Part shown: positions 1-8,588 of the stretch, piece by piece
How positions within the stretch are numbered: the first letter of the stretch is position 1
Layout: each line of letters begins with the position of its first letter
Assembly: GCA_017546605.1 (NCBI GenBank)
Contig: JAFYSH010000025.1
Coordinates: 1-38,585, forward strand
DNA: 38,585 bases
Direction: 5' to 3'
Source of the DNA: Bacteroidales bacterium
GTDB taxonomy: Bacteria > Bacteroidota > Bacteroidia > Bacteroidales > UBA932
Made by a program: the position numbers and the translations under genes
Notes under the pieces: generated by a model
Database searches by the model: none
What the model saw: only the letters and a program-made list of their open reading frames with translations
What the model was told of the DNA's origin: nothing

Positions 1-101
1 CAATAGATTTTGATTGGGTAGAGTTGTAATGTTTGTTTTGGGGCTATCAGCGATGTTGTCTTGAGTTATTGAGGTTGCATTGAGTGAGCTATATGGGTAA
101 T

Positions 102-140
102 ATAAAAGGAGTTGGTCAATGGATAACCAACTCCTTTTAT
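102..140. terminator. Strong inverted repeat, probable terminator
   Basis: A perfect 15-bp inverted repeat (arms 102-116 and 126-140) encloses a 9-nt loop. The arms have A-rich and T-rich outer ends, so a transcript from either strand gives a stem flanked by a short U run. It lies 14 bp beyond the stop codon of the minus-strand DUF1460 gene and is the obvious end of that transcript. It could also stop a plus-strand gene from outside the window. I see no gene in bases 1-101. Confidence 0.75.
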
Positions 141-153
141 AAATCTGATCCGA

Positions 154-1032
154 TTACTTTAGCCGACACACACGTAGACCATTTTTGGCGTATTCTGCAA
201 GGGTCTTCGGCTCAATGATTACAGCTTTGGCACCATAGGATGCGTGGATGAAATGCATTTCGCCATTGTGTTCGTAGGCAATGCCCACGTGTGCGATGTC
301 CAATCCTTCTCGTTTGTCAACAAAACAGACTATATCTCCATTTTGTACACCATGAATGCCTTGAATTACATCTTCTGGTGCAAGCCAGTAGTATTTGTTC
401 TCATTGAGTGATGCTTCTACTTGGCTGATCTTTTCCAAGGCAGTTTGATCCTTCAGTTGGGCATAGCGTTGTGCATTGTCGGTCATGAATGAAAATTTCT
501 GCTTCTTTTCACGTGCTCCTGGCAGAGATGCAGTAATCTCGATCATTTTTCCTTTTTGCTCGTTTTGTTGAATCCATCCCGATGTATAATGTTGGCGTGA
601 GGCGTATCCATCGATAACTCCGTTGATGTAACGCATTTCTTGCAGATTTTTGCAGAATGCATCAAAGGTCAGTTCTCCGCCTTGAACCGTTTGTACAAAG
701 GCAGTGCACATCTCGACAAATAAGATGCAGTCGGTTTCCAGTACGTTGATTGTAAGTTTTTCGGGTTCAAATTCCACGGTGCCGGCAACATAGGGTGTGC
801 CGAGGAAGATGCTGGCAGTTCGAATCATCAGTATCCCCGACGGTTCGTTGGCATAGGGACGCAATTGTCCCAACACTTCTTCCACTTTCAGTTGATCATT
901 CCAGGTATATCGGCGGTTGTTGGTTTCGTGCTTTGTTTGTTGGGGCATATCCGTTGCGTAGGAAACCGTGCTACTGCCTACCAGCAAGGCTGCAGAAAGA
1001 CTTGCTGCAACAAAGGAGTGAAAGTAATTCAT
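154..1032 (-). CDS. Secreted DUF1460 protein, NlpC/P60-like (putative peptidoglycan amidase)
   Basis: This 292-residue protein has an N-terminal signal peptide (hydrophobic stretch 7-25, likely cut after SYA at about 26), so it should act in the periplasm. The body matches the DUF1460 family: FLGTPYVAGT near 76-85, then ETDCILFVE with a candidate nucleophile Cys102, and GLDIAHVGIA with a candidate catalytic His247 followed by HFIHAS. This Cys/His arrangement resembles NlpC/P60-type peptidases and amidases, and members are annotated as N-acetylmuramoyl-L-alanine amidase-like. The exact substrate is inferred. The start codon is about 35 nt past the RNase P RNA 3' end, and no TAnnTTTG promoter is visible in that gap, so it may be transcribed by read-through from rnpB. 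A clear terminator follows the gene. Confidence 0.85.
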   Translation of the reverse strand: MNYFHSFVAASLSAALLVGSSTVSYATDMPQQTKHETNNRRYTWNDQLKVEEVLGQLRPYANEPSGILMIRTASIFLGTPYVAGTVEFEPEKLTINVLETDCILFVEMCTAFVQTVQGGELTFDAFCKNLQEMRYINGVIDGYASRQHYTSGWIQQNEQKGKMIEITASLPGAREKKQKFSFMTDNAQRYAQLKDQTALEKISQVEASLNENKYYWLAPEDVIQGIHGVQNGDIVCFVDKREGLDIAHVGIAYEHNGEMHFIHASYGAKAVIIEPKTLAEYAKNGLRVCRLK

Positions 1033-1067
1033 GATGTGTTGGCTTGATTCGTTTTTATAAAAAAAAA

Positions 1068-1380
1068 GGAGGGCCGATAAGCCGGATTCTGTGCCAGAAA
1101 ACTGGTCTCCATCATTTATCTGTGCTGCCTACCCCCCGGCATTGGGCGAGCCACCCTTAGTTGTCGGTATATTTGGCATTGCAGGCCGTAGGTGCGTACC
1201 CTGATGTTGTCGCCAATCACCAGTCGTGAGCTCTTACCTCACGTTTTCACCCTTACCCCGAAGGGCGGTAATTCTCTGTTACACGAACCGTAAACTTACG
1301 CCTACCTGTGCTTTCCACAGTACGGTGCTCTATCCTGTCCGGACTTTCCTCTGCTAATGCAGCGATGGAGTGTCCCTCCT
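1068..1380 (-). ncRNA. rnpB: RNase P RNA (class A)
   Basis: The minus strand carries the hallmark blocks of bacterial RNase P RNA: GAGGAAAGTCCGGAC near the 5' end (about 1338-1352) and ACAGAATCCGGCTTA near the 3' end (about 1078-1092). The terminal P1 helix forms from GGAGGG at 1375-1380 (5' end of the RNA) and the CCCTCC complement at 1068-1073. A run of T follows on the minus strand and should end transcription. The length of about 313 nt is shortish but normal for the phylum. The RNA is the catalytic subunit for tRNA 5' maturation. Ends are set from the P1 helix and may be off by a few bases. Confidence 0.95.
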
Positions 1381-1385
1381 ATGCG

Positions 1386-1415
1386 CGAAATTACAAAAAA
1401 AGCTGCAAAACCAAA
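1386..1415 (-). promoter_or_regulatory. Probable rnpB promoter
   Basis: On the minus strand a near-match to the Bacteroidetes -7 box (TAATTTCG, 1386-1393) lies 5 nt before the RNA 5' end. A TTTG (1412-1415) lies 18 nt further upstream, slightly short of the usual 19-21. It occupies the space directly after the thioesterase stop codon. Confidence 0.5.
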
Positions 1416-1417
1416 TC

Positions 1418-2164
1418 CTAAGCTTTGAATCGGATGAGGATTTGGAAGATGTTTTTGCCATTGCATCGGCCCTCAACGTAGTACTCAAGGTCACTGAGGG
1501 ACTGTTTCCACAACTCAACCTCGTCGCCCAAGCGGGACTCTGCATTGAAGTTGATTTGAAATTCTTCAATGGTGTGATTCAGCAAGTATGTTGGATCAAT
1601 GGCATCGAAGCCCCATTCAACATATTTAGCATTGTTGGTGTGCAGGTTGAAATCAATATCGGAATAACGGACGCGTCGGGTTCCAGCTGCTTCCAGTTCT
1701 TTGGGAACCAGAATTTTATCACATACTTGCGCAATGGCATCAACCAGGTATGCCGTATCCACAATGTCTTGACCGATAACGTGGTCTGCGCGTTGCATCC
1801 GTCTGTTTTCCAGGTTGATGATGAGCCAGGAGGTGGTAGCTGAGACCAGGACTTCTTCGGGTTTTTTTTCTGAAAAAATTTGAAAATCACGTAATGAGAA
1901 CACGCCATTTACGCCTTTGTGCCAGGTCCGGAGTAGAACTTGATCACGCCAATGAATTTCTTTTTCAAAGCGGACTTTCATGCGAGACAGTACCCAGGCA
2001 ACGCCCTTGGGAGTCATATCTTCGTAGCCAAAATGGAGTTGGCTGGCATGCTCGTTGGCAATGTCCTGCATTTTGCATAGCAGGGCGTGAGCTTTCAGTT
2101 GTTGGCGTGCGTCTGCATCGGATGTCAATACTTCAAAACGATGGTCACAAAAGTTGGGTTTCAT
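1418..2164 (-). CDS. Acyl-ACP thioesterase
   Basis: This 248-residue cytosolic protein has the two-hotdog layout of the FatA/FatB-like family (Acyl-ACP_TE). It hydrolyses acyl-ACP to release free fatty acids. The N-terminal hotdog spans about 1-130, with the WVLSRMKV segment at 57-64. The C-terminal hotdog carries the catalytic-type motif DIDFNLHTNNAKYVEW, with Asp171, Asn173, His175 and Asn177-178. Length is typical for bacterial members. The gene stands alone, divergent from pyrG. A TAATTTTG box upstream (2223-2230) would give a leader of about 55 nt. Chain-length specificity cannot be read from the sequence. Confidence 0.9.
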   Translation of the reverse strand: MKPNFCDHRFEVLTSDADARQQLKAHALLCKMQDIANEHASQLHFGYEDMTPKGVAWVLSRMKVRFEKEIHWRDQVLLRTWHKGVNGVFSLRDFQIFSEKKPEEVLVSATTSWLIINLENRRMQRADHVIGQDIVDTAYLVDAIAQVCDKILVPKELEAAGTRRVRYSDIDFNLHTNNAKYVEWGFDAIDPTYLLNHTIEEFQINFNAESRLGDEVELWKQSLSDLEYYVEGRCNGKNIFQILIRFKA

Positions 2165-2222
2165 TTTTGTTTAATTATGAGATAGTTTGAATTTCTACGA
2201 TATTTTAATGCGGTAAAGGTAG

Positions 2223-2230
2223 CAAAATTA
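2223..2230 (-). promoter_or_regulatory. Predicted -7 box for the thioesterase gene
   Basis: The minus-strand sequence TAATTTTG matches TAnnTTTG. It is two bases from the TTTG -33 element of the divergent pyrG promoter, so the two core promoters abut. No TTTG is found at the usual spacing for this one. Confidence 0.5.
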
Positions 2231-2231
2231 A

Positions 2232-2263
2232 TTTGGAAACTTCTGCTCTATCTTCTAACTTTG
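2232..2263 (+). promoter_or_regulatory. pyrG promoter (Bacteroidetes consensus)
   Basis: TTTG (2232-2235), a 20-nt spacer, then TAACTTTG (2256-2263) matches the TTTG-N19-21-TAnnTTTG consensus fully. The predicted transcript start is near 2268-2270, about 24 nt before the pyrG ATG at 2293. This argues against the longer in-frame TTG start at 2233, which would lie inside the promoter. Confidence 0.8.
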
Positions 2264-2292
2264 TTCCCCCGTATAAGTACCCATTTGAGACT

Positions 2293-3903
2293 ATGGCAAC
2301 AAAGTATATTTTCGTTACGGGAGGAGTGACATCTTCACTCGGAAAAGGAATCATTTCCGCATCATTGGCAAAATTGTTACAAGCACGAAATTTGCGTGTA
2401 ACCATTCAAAAGTTTGACCCCTATATTAACATCGATCCGGGAACATTGAACCCTTATGAACACGGGGAATGTTATGTGACGGAAGATGGTGCGGAAACTG
2501 ACTTGGATTTGGGACACTATGAACGGTTCTTGAATACCTGTACTTCCAAGGCGAATAATGTGACGACCGGTCGTATTTATCGTTCTGTAATTGATCGGGA
2601 ACGTCAAGGAGCTTATTTGGGTAAAACGGTACAAATTATCCCTCATATTACCGATGAGATTAAGCGGAGAATGATGTTGTTGGGTAAAACCGGCAACTAC
2701 GATGTTGTCATTACCGAATTAGGGGGTACTGTAGGAGATATTGAGTCATTGCCGTATGTGGAAGCGGTTCGCCAGTTGCAATGGGAACTTCCTGATGAAG
2801 ATAATATGTTGATTCACTTGACTTTGGTTCCTTATCTGAATGCAGCTAAGGAGTTGAAGACCAAGCCGACACAACACTCTGTTCGTATGTTGCAACAATA
2901 TGGTGTGCATCCGGATGTTATCGTATGTCGGACAGAGCATGAAATTCCGGCAGATATGCGCCGAAAGATGGCTTTGTTCTGCAATGTGAAACCGAATGCT
3001 GTGATTCAATCCATTGATGCACGGAGCATTTACGAAGTTCCGCTCAATATGGCCAAAGAAAAACTGGATGAGTTGGCAATTGAGCATTTAAAGTTGGATG
3101 TTGGAGAACCGGATTTGACCCGTTGGAATGCGTTCTTGGATCGTCTTTTCCACCCGCAAACCGAAGTGAACATTGCCTTGGTGGGTAAGTATGTTGAATT
3201 ACAAGATGCTTACAAGTCTATCTTGGAAGCCTTTATTCACGCAGGAGCTGCAAACCAATGTAAGGTTCGTGTGACCTGTATTCATAGTGAATTCTTGAAC
3301 GAAGAGAATGTTGAAGACCAATTGGGTAACAGGGACGCAATCTTAGTTGCTCCTGGTTTTGGCGAACGTGGTCTGGAAGGAAAATTGGTAGCAATTCGTT
3401 ATGCTCGTGAAAACAAGATTCCGTTCTTTGGTATCTGCTTGGGTATGCAAATGGCTGTGTTGGAATATGCTCGCAATGTAATTGGCTTGGCAGAAGCCGC
3501 ATCTACAGAGGTACGTCCGAATACACCCCACCCGGTGATCAACTTGATGGAAGATCAAAAAACAACGACCATCAAGGGCGGAACTATGCGTTTGGGAGCC
3601 TATGACTGTCAAATTCAGGAGGGATCTTTGGCCTACCGGATTTATGGTAAAACACTTATTTCGGAGCGCCACCGTCACCGCTATGAAGTCAATAGCGAAT
3701 ATCGGGATCAATTGAATGCAGCTGGTTTGATTACCAGTGGAAAGAACCCGGATACTGGTTTGGTTGAGATTGTTGAAATTCCCGAACATCCGTTCTATAT
3801 TGCTGTGCAATTCCACCCGGAATTGAAGAGTACACCGGAGAACCCGCAGCCGATCTTTGTGGCCTTCGTCAAGGCTGCAATGGATTACAAAGCGAGACGT
3901 TAG
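2293..3903 (+). CDS. pyrG: CTP synthase
   Basis: The enzyme makes CTP from UTP, ATP and glutamine, the last step of pyrimidine nucleotide synthesis. The ATG at 2293 is chosen because the family N-terminus MATKYIFVTGGVTSSLGKG begins there, giving 536 residues, the usual size. The synthase domain occupies about 1-270. The C-terminal class I glutaminase domain carries the nucleophile Cys382 in GICLGMQ and the His508/Glu510 pair in FHPE. The oxyanion/loop segment PGFGERG lies just before it. The stop codon is directly followed by the ATG of the glutaminyl cyclase gene. pyrC, another pyrimidine gene, is at the other end of the window. Confidence 0.98.
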   Translation: MATKYIFVTGGVTSSLGKGIISASLAKLLQARNLRVTIQKFDPYINIDPGTLNPYEHGECYVTEDGAETDLDLGHYERFLNTCTSKANNVTTGRIYRSVIDRERQGAYLGKTVQIIPHITDEIKRRMMLLGKTGNYDVVITELGGTVGDIESLPYVEAVRQLQWELPDEDNMLIHLTLVPYLNAAKELKTKPTQHSVRMLQQYGVHPDVIVCRTEHEIPADMRRKMALFCNVKPNAVIQSIDARSIYEVPLNMAKEKLDELAIEHLKLDVGEPDLTRWNAFLDRLFHPQTEVNIALVGKYVELQDAYKSILEAFIHAGAANQCKVRVTCIHSEFLNEENVEDQLGNRDAILVAPGFGERGLEGKLVAIRYARENKIPFFGICLGMQMAVLEYARNVIGLAEAASTEVRPNTPHPVINLMEDQKTTTIKGGTMRLGAYDCQIQEGSLAYRIYGKTLISERHRHRYEVNSEYRDQLNAAGLITSGKNPDTGLVEIVEIPEHPFYIAVQFHPELKSTPENPQPIFVAFVKAAMDYKARR

Positions 3904-4680
3904 ATGAAGGGACGTCAGTGGGCGGCTCTTGCGATGTTGCTTTGTGGAGCCGGTTTGCTTTTTGGGGGCGTTGCAGAAAAGCCGAAAGTGATTGAGTATA
4001 AGGCAAAGGTGGATCAGGTCTTGCACCATGATCCGTCTGCCTATACACAAGGGCTCTTCTTTTATGGGGGAGTGCTTTATGAATCAACTGGACAGTACGG
4101 CGAATCGTCCCTACGACAAGTTGATCTTTCTTCTGGACGAGTACTGAAGCATATTTCTTTGGATCGTCAATTTTTTGGCGAGGGGGCATGTGAACTCAAT
4201 GGGCTCATTTATCAATTGACTTGGATGGAGCACGTCTGCTTTGTCTATGATGCTGCGTCGTTGACATTGGTAGGTCAGTTATACGTGCCCACGGAAGGTT
4301 GGGGATTGACCACAAATGGCGAGGATCTTATTTTGAGTGATGGTTCGTCAAATTTGTATTTCTTGGATCCTACGACATTTCAGGAACGCCGTCGGGTAGT
4401 GGTAACCCGATCGGGAAAGGCCCTTCCTTATTTGAATGAGTTGGAATACATCGATGGAAAAGTTTGGGCCAATGTCTATGGTACGAATTATCTGGTGATT
4501 ATTGATCCCAAGGACGGACAGATCCAAGCAACTGTGGACTGTCGGAACATATTACCGGCTCGTTACACAGAAGAAGTGGACGTATTGAATGGAATTGCCT
4601 ATGATCCAAAAGTGAAGGCTGTATATATTACTGGGAAGTTGTGGCCGCAGCTCTATCGGATAGCTTTGATAGAAAAATAG
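3904..4680 (+). CDS. Glutaminyl-peptide cyclotransferase (glutamine cyclotransferase family)
   Basis: This 258-residue protein has a short hydrophobic N-terminal segment (6-22) consistent with export. It is followed by a beta-propeller-like sequence typical of the plant/bacterial glutamine cyclotransferase family: HHDPSAYTQGLFF (41-53), YESTGQYGESSLRQVDL, FFGEGACELNGLIYQLTW, EGWGLTT, LSDGSSNLYFLD, LNELEYIDGKVWANVYGT and VLNGIAYD. These proteins convert N-terminal glutamine of secreted proteins to pyroglutamate. In Bacteroidetes many exported proteins start with Gln after signal-peptide cleavage, so a periplasmic role is likely. No good lipobox is seen. The ATG abuts the pyrG stop codon, so the two genes are probably cotranscribed. 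Confidence 0.92.
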   Translation: MKGRQWAALAMLLCGAGLLFGGVAEKPKVIEYKAKVDQVLHHDPSAYTQGLFFYGGVLYESTGQYGESSLRQVDLSSGRVLKHISLDRQFFGEGACELNGLIYQLTWMEHVCFVYDAASLTLVGQLYVPTEGWGLTTNGEDLILSDGSSNLYFLDPTTFQERRRVVVTRSGKALPYLNELEYIDGKVWANVYGTNYLVIIDPKDGQIQATVDCRNILPARYTEEVDVLNGIAYDPKVKAVYITGKLWPQLYRIALIEK

Positions 4681-4702
4681 CTCATATTCCACAAGTTCTA
4701 CT

Positions 4703-4710
4703 TATCTTTG
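4703..4710 (+). promoter_or_regulatory. Predicted -7 box for the kinase-murQ operon
   Basis: TATCTTTG followed by C matches TAnnTTTG and predicts a start near 4716, about 23 nt before the kinase ATG. There is no TTTG at the -33 spacing, so this promoter may be weaker or need an activator. Confidence 0.55.
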
Positions 4711-4738
4711 CTCCGTTAAACTTAATCCGTCTAAAATT

Positions 4739-5569
4739 ATGATTCTGATAGCCGATAGCGGTGCAACCAAAGTGGATTGGCGCTGCATTCAAGCCGATGG
4801 CTCAATAGTGGAAATTCAAACAGAGGGAATCAATGCAGTCTATTTGACAGCGGATCAAATTATCGATCTTTTGAAAAAACATCTTTTGCCAGTACTGGGA
4901 AATGGCGTTCGGGAAGTTTACTTCTATGGCGCGGGCGTTGTTTCTGCTGAAGTTTCTAAGGTCTTGGCGGATTGTTTTGATGCGGTATTCCCTGGATGTA
5001 CCTGCGTGGCCGAATCCGATATTTTGGCGGCAGCTCGGGCTCTTTGTGGTAATAAACCTGGGATTGCTTGTATTTTAGGCACGGGAGCAAATACTTGTTT
5101 TTACGACGGTGAGCAGATTACTAAAAATGTGCGAGCAGGTGGTTTTATCTTGGGAGATGATGGTAGCGGTGCTGTAATCGGAAAACATTTCATTTCCGAT
5201 TTTATCAAGGGCTTGCTTCCAAAGGAGATCGAAGATGAGTTCGTAAAGCGATATGGTCTGGATTATATGGCAATTGTCCAAAAGGTCTATCGCGAAGGTC
5301 TTCCGAGCCGATTCTTGGCTTCATTCTCTCCGTTTATCAATGAGTTCCGTGCACATCCTCATATTGCAAAATTGTTGCGTCGTTGTTTTGATGATTTCTG
5401 TGAAAGAAATATTTCCCAATATGACTATGAAAATTATGAGGTGAATTTGGTGGGCTCTGTTGCGCATTATTATCGGGATATTTTGGAAGAATCGGCGAAG
5501 GAGCACGGTATGCGAATTGGTAAGATTTTGAAAAGCCCCATTTCAGGATTGGTGGAATACCATAATTAA
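4739..5569 (+). CDS. BadF/BadG/BcrA-type amino-sugar kinase (N-acetylglucosamine or N-acetylmuramate kinase)
   Basis: This 276-residue protein has the ASKHA-fold signatures of N-acetylglucosamine kinase-like ATPases. Phosphate-1 motif: ADSGATKVDW (5-14). Phosphate-2 region: GIACILGTGANTCFY. Adenosine-binding region: GGFILGDDGSGAVIG. Such enzymes phosphorylate GlcNAc or MurNAc at O6. The next gene, 20 bp downstream, is murQ, which uses MurNAc 6-phosphate, so a MurNAc kinase (MurK-like) role is favoured. This is inferred from context. GlcNAc kinase remains possible. It heads a five-gene run ending at mntP. Confidence 0.85.
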   Translation: MILIADSGATKVDWRCIQADGSIVEIQTEGINAVYLTADQIIDLLKKHLLPVLGNGVREVYFYGAGVVSAEVSKVLADCFDAVFPGCTCVAESDILAAARALCGNKPGIACILGTGANTCFYDGEQITKNVRAGGFILGDDGSGAVIGKHFISDFIKGLLPKEIEDEFVKRYGLDYMAIVQKVYREGLPSRFLASFSPFINEFRAHPHIAKLLRRCFDDFCERNISQYDYENYEVNLVGSVAHYYRDILEESAKEHGMRIGKILKSPISGLVEYHN

Positions 5570-5589
5570 AAACATAAACCTACTTTACG

Positions 5590-6402
5590 ATGAAAGTTAC
5601 AGAACAAGCTTCTCGTTATGAGAACTTAGATCAGATGACAACTCGGGAGTTGCTGGAAAATATCAATAAGGAAGACCGGCTTGTTCCCATTACCGTAGAA
5701 CAATGCATTCCTCAAATTGAAAAATTGGTGGATGGAATTGTAGAACGTATGAAGAAAGGGGGCCGTCTCTTTTATTTGGGAGCCGGTACCAGCGGTCGTC
5801 TCGGTATTTTGGATGCCTCTGAAATTCCTCCGACTTATGGTGCTCCGTTTGATTTGGTCATCGGATTGATCGCTGGAGGGGATACTGCTATTCGTAAGGC
5901 CGTTGAAGCTGCAGAAGATGATTGGGATGGTGGTTGGAGAGATATGGAACCCTATCAAGTTGGCGAAAACGATGTCGTAGTGGGGATTGCTGCATCCGGA
6001 ACAACCCCCTATGTGATTGGAGCCTTGAAACAAGCCCGTCAGCGGGGTATTCTGACAGCTTGTATTACTTGTAATCCGGCTGCACCGGCAGCTGCAGAAG
6101 CAGAAATTCCGATCGTTGCTGTGGTAGGTCCTGAATTTGTTACAGGTAGCACTCGGATGAAAGCCGGTACTGCTCAAAAATTGATTTTGAATATGATTTC
6201 AACTTCCACGATGATTCGTCTGGGGCACGTGAAGGGAAATAAAATGGTAGATATGCAATTGACCAATGCCAAATTGGTGGATCGTGGTACCAAGATGATT
6301 ATGGATGAGACCGGAATCAAAGATTACGAGTACGCAAAATTCTTGTTGTTGAAACATGGTTCTGTGCGTCACGCTGTGAACGCATATCAAAGCCAACAAT
6401 AA
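5590..6402 (+). CDS. murQ: N-acetylmuramic acid 6-phosphate etherase
   Basis: MurQ cleaves the D-lactyl ether of MurNAc 6-phosphate, giving GlcNAc 6-phosphate and lactate during peptidoglycan recycling. This 270-residue protein has the SIS-domain phosphosugar motif YLGAGTSGRLGILDASE (62-78). Glu78 and Glu109 align with the two catalytic glutamates of the E. coli enzyme. The GSTRMKAGTAQK segment is also present. It is shorter at the C-terminus than the E. coli protein (about 298 residues), which seems normal in this phylum. It sits between the sugar kinase and recR, with 9 bp to recR. Confidence 0.95.
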   Translation: MKVTEQASRYENLDQMTTRELLENINKEDRLVPITVEQCIPQIEKLVDGIVERMKKGGRLFYLGAGTSGRLGILDASEIPPTYGAPFDLVIGLIAGGDTAIRKAVEAAEDDWDGGWRDMEPYQVGENDVVVGIAASGTTPYVIGALKQARQRGILTACITCNPAAPAAAEAEIPIVAVVGPEFVTGSTRMKAGTAQKLILNMISTSTMIRLGHVKGNKMVDMQLTNAKLVDRGTKMIMDETGIKDYEYAKFLLLKHGSVRHAVNAYQSQQ

Positions 6403-6411
6403 TTTTATCGC

Positions 6412-7038
6412 ATGATGCGTCCTGATCCTTATGCTCCATCGCAGTTGTTGCAGGCTGCGGTGGAGCAGTTTGCATCCCTGCCAGGGGTGGGTAAGAAAAC
6501 AGCCCTTCGCTATGCGTTGCATCTGTTGAAGCAGCCGCAGGAACGAGTTTCATTATTTGTCTCGTCATTGGATCGATTTCGGAAAGAGGTGCGCCATTGT
6601 CGTGTCTGTTCAATGATTACGGATGAGGAAGTTTGTCCGATTTGTCGGGATCCCCAACGTAATCATGCATTGATTTGTGTGGTTGAGAGCATTCGCGATG
6701 TACTAAGTATCGAGGCAACGGGAGAATATCGGGGAGTATATCATGTATTGGGGGGAGTAATTTCTCCGATGGATGGGATTGGCCCTTCAGAATTGACGCT
6801 TTCCGAATTGGTGGAACGGGTCAAGACCGGGCAGGTACAGGAGGTGATTTTTGCCTTGAGTACCGATATGGAAGGAGAAACAACATCATTTTATTTATAC
6901 AAACTTTTGGTGGCTTATCCGGTGACGGTATCGACCATTGCACGAGGTGTTGGTTTTGGCGATGATCTGGAGTATGCTGACCAGTTAACCTTAAGCAAGT
7001 CGATTGCAAATCGTCAATTGTTTACGCCTAATCTTTAA
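6412..7038 (+). CDS. recR: Recombination protein RecR
   Basis: RecR is part of the RecFOR pathway that loads RecA on gapped DNA. This 208-residue protein has an N-terminal helix-hairpin-helix (SLPGVGKKTALRYALHLL, 22-39). A four-cysteine zinc finger follows (Cys63, Cys66, Cys75, Cys78). The Toprim domain runs from about 84, including the conserved ICVVE segment and GGVISPMDGIGP. Length is normal. The start could be Met1 or Met2 (6412 or 6415). The gene is embedded in the amino-sugar operon, with 9 bp before it and 2 bp after it, so it is probably cotranscribed with metabolic genes unrelated to repair. Confidence 0.95.
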   Translation: MMRPDPYAPSQLLQAAVEQFASLPGVGKKTALRYALHLLKQPQERVSLFVSSLDRFRKEVRHCRVCSMITDEEVCPICRDPQRNHALICVVESIRDVLSIEATGEYRGVYHVLGGVISPMDGIGPSELTLSELVERVKTGQVQEVIFALSTDMEGETTSFYLYKLLVAYPVTVSTIARGVGFGDDLEYADQLTLSKSIANRQLFTPNL

Positions 7039-7040
7039 CT

Positions 7041-8588
7041 ATGCAACATTCATTTCCTTTGTCCTGGCTGCTGACAGCTTTTATCGCCTACACGGTTTTG
7101 CTTTTTGTGGTGTCTTGGTTGAGCTCCCGTAAATCAGGCAGTAATTCCTATTTTTCCGGAGACAAGAAGGCTCCTTGGTACATTGTCGCATACGGTATGG
7201 TTGGAACATCCATTTCGGGGGTTACTTTCATTTCGGTGCCTGGGAATGTATTGAACCAGAATTTCTACTACATGCCTTTGGTTCTGGGGTTTGTTGTGGG
7301 ATATGTTGTCATCGCCCAGGTTCTGTTGCCTTTGTATTATCGGATGAACCTGACTTCCATCTATACGTACTTGGAACGTAGGTTTGGGTTCTTGACCTAT
7401 CGCACGGGAGCCGCCGTTTTTATGGTGTCTAGAATTCTGGGAGCAGCAGTTCGTATCTTTGTGGTTGTCTTAGTGTTGCATACGTTCTTGCCGGAGGGTA
7501 CAGTGCCTTTCTGGGTAGTGGCATTGGTGTTTATGCTGTTAATTTTCCTCTATACCTTCAAGGGGGGAGTGAAAACCATTATCTGGACGGATGTTTTGCA
7601 GACAACTTTTATGTTGTTGGCTGTGTTCTTGACTATCTCAGTAATTTGTCGGGAAATGGATTGGAATTTGGGCTCAATGTTTGCTGCAATTTCTGGAGCG
7701 GACAACCCGAACATTCCGGGGACAGGTTTCAGCAACTGGTTTGATATGACTTGGAGCAGTGCCACCAACTCGGTAAAGCAATTCATTTCTGGGATTTTTA
7801 TCACCATTGTGATGACCGGCTTGGATCAAGAAATGATGCAAAAGAATTTGGCTTGTAAAAACATTAAAGATGCGCAGAAGAATATCTATACAACCAGTAT
7901 GACCATTGTCTTGGTCAATTATTTCTTCCTGATTCTGGGCGCTGTCCTAGCTGTATTTGTGAGCAGCAAACTCGGAGGAATGGAGGGCATCGGTCTGGCC
8001 GATGCGGCTGGAGTCTTTACAAAGGCGCAAACGGACAAACTTTTCCCGGTTGTAGCCAGCCAGTATTTGGGCTTGGGAATTGGTTTGTTCTTTATCATTG
8101 GATTGATTTCAGCTTCTTATCCCAGTGCCGGTGGAGCATTGACTTCATTGACGACATCTTTCTGTATTGATTTTATGGGATTTAACAGCAGGAAAGATCT
8201 GACGGATGAGCGTAAGGTTAGTATTCGTAAGTGGGCGCACGCCGGTTTTGCATGCTTGTTTTTTGCCGCGATTGTGGTCTTGTATTGGATTAACAATGAT
8301 ACGGTAATCGATTTGGTGTACAAGTTGGCTTCTTATACCTATGGTCCATTGTTGGGTTTCTTCTTCTTTGGTATTCTGACCAAGCGCCAGGTAAAGGATG
8401 CGGCTATGCCTTTTGTGGCGATTGCTTCACCCGTATTGTGTTACCTATTGGATTGGGCTGGACAAGCTTGGTTGGGATTTGGCTTCGGATTTACCATCTT
8501 GTTGGTCAATGGTCTGTTAAGTTTCTTGGGAATGTTGCTCTTTAGCCGTCGGGCAACGGATGTGGAATTAAACAAGATGCAGGGATGA
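7041..8588 (+). CDS. Sodium:solute symporter (SSS family)
   Basis: This 515-residue integral membrane protein has about 13-14 hydrophobic helices. SSS-family hallmarks include YFSGDKKAPWYIVAYGMVGTS (47-67) and SVPGNVL, the YTYLERRFG motif (about 107-115), and the FKGGVKTIIWTDVLQT motif characteristic of sodium/sugar and sodium/sialic-acid type carriers. It acts in the inner membrane, taking up a solute with sodium. It lies 2 bp after recR, and its 3' end overlaps mntP by 4 bp. Given the upstream kinase and MurQ, uptake of MurNAc or another amino sugar is a reasonable inference, but the substrate cannot be read from the sequence. Confidence 0.88.
   Translation: MQHSFPLSWLLTAFIAYTVLLFVVSWLSSRKSGSNSYFSGDKKAPWYIVAYGMVGTSISGVTFISVPGNVLNQNFYYMPLVLGFVVGYVVIAQVLLPLYYRMNLTSIYTYLERRFGFLTYRTGAAVFMVSRILGAAVRIFVVVLVLHTFLPEGTVPFWVVALVFMLLIFLYTFKGGVKTIIWTDVLQTTFMLLAVFLTISVICREMDWNLGSMFAAISGADNPNIPGTGFSNWFDMTWSSATNSVKQFISGIFITIVMTGLDQEMMQKNLACKNIKDAQKNIYTTSMTIVLVNYFFLILGAVLAVFVSSKLGGMEGIGLADAAGVFTKAQTDKLFPVVASQYLGLGIGLFFIIGLISASYPSAGGALTSLTTSFCIDFMGFNSRKDLTDERKVSIRKWAHAGFACLFFAAIVVLYWINNDTVIDLVYKLASYTYGPLLGFFFFGILTKRQVKDAAMPFVAIASPVLCYLLDWAGQAWLGFGFGFTILLVNGLLSFLGMLLFSRRATDVELNKMQG

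Noticed and set aside
1370..1843. 157-residue open frame on the plus strand
   Set aside because: It is antisense to the thioesterase gene, which has clear catalytic motifs, and it begins inside rnpB. The product shows no family features.
2233..2292. Upstream extension of pyrG from a TTG codon
   Set aside because: The extension lies within the predicted promoter, and the family N-terminus starts at 2293.
3343..4050. 235-residue open frame on the minus strand
   Set aside because: It is antisense to pyrG and the glutaminyl cyclase gene, both well supported. The sequence is low in recognisable motifs.
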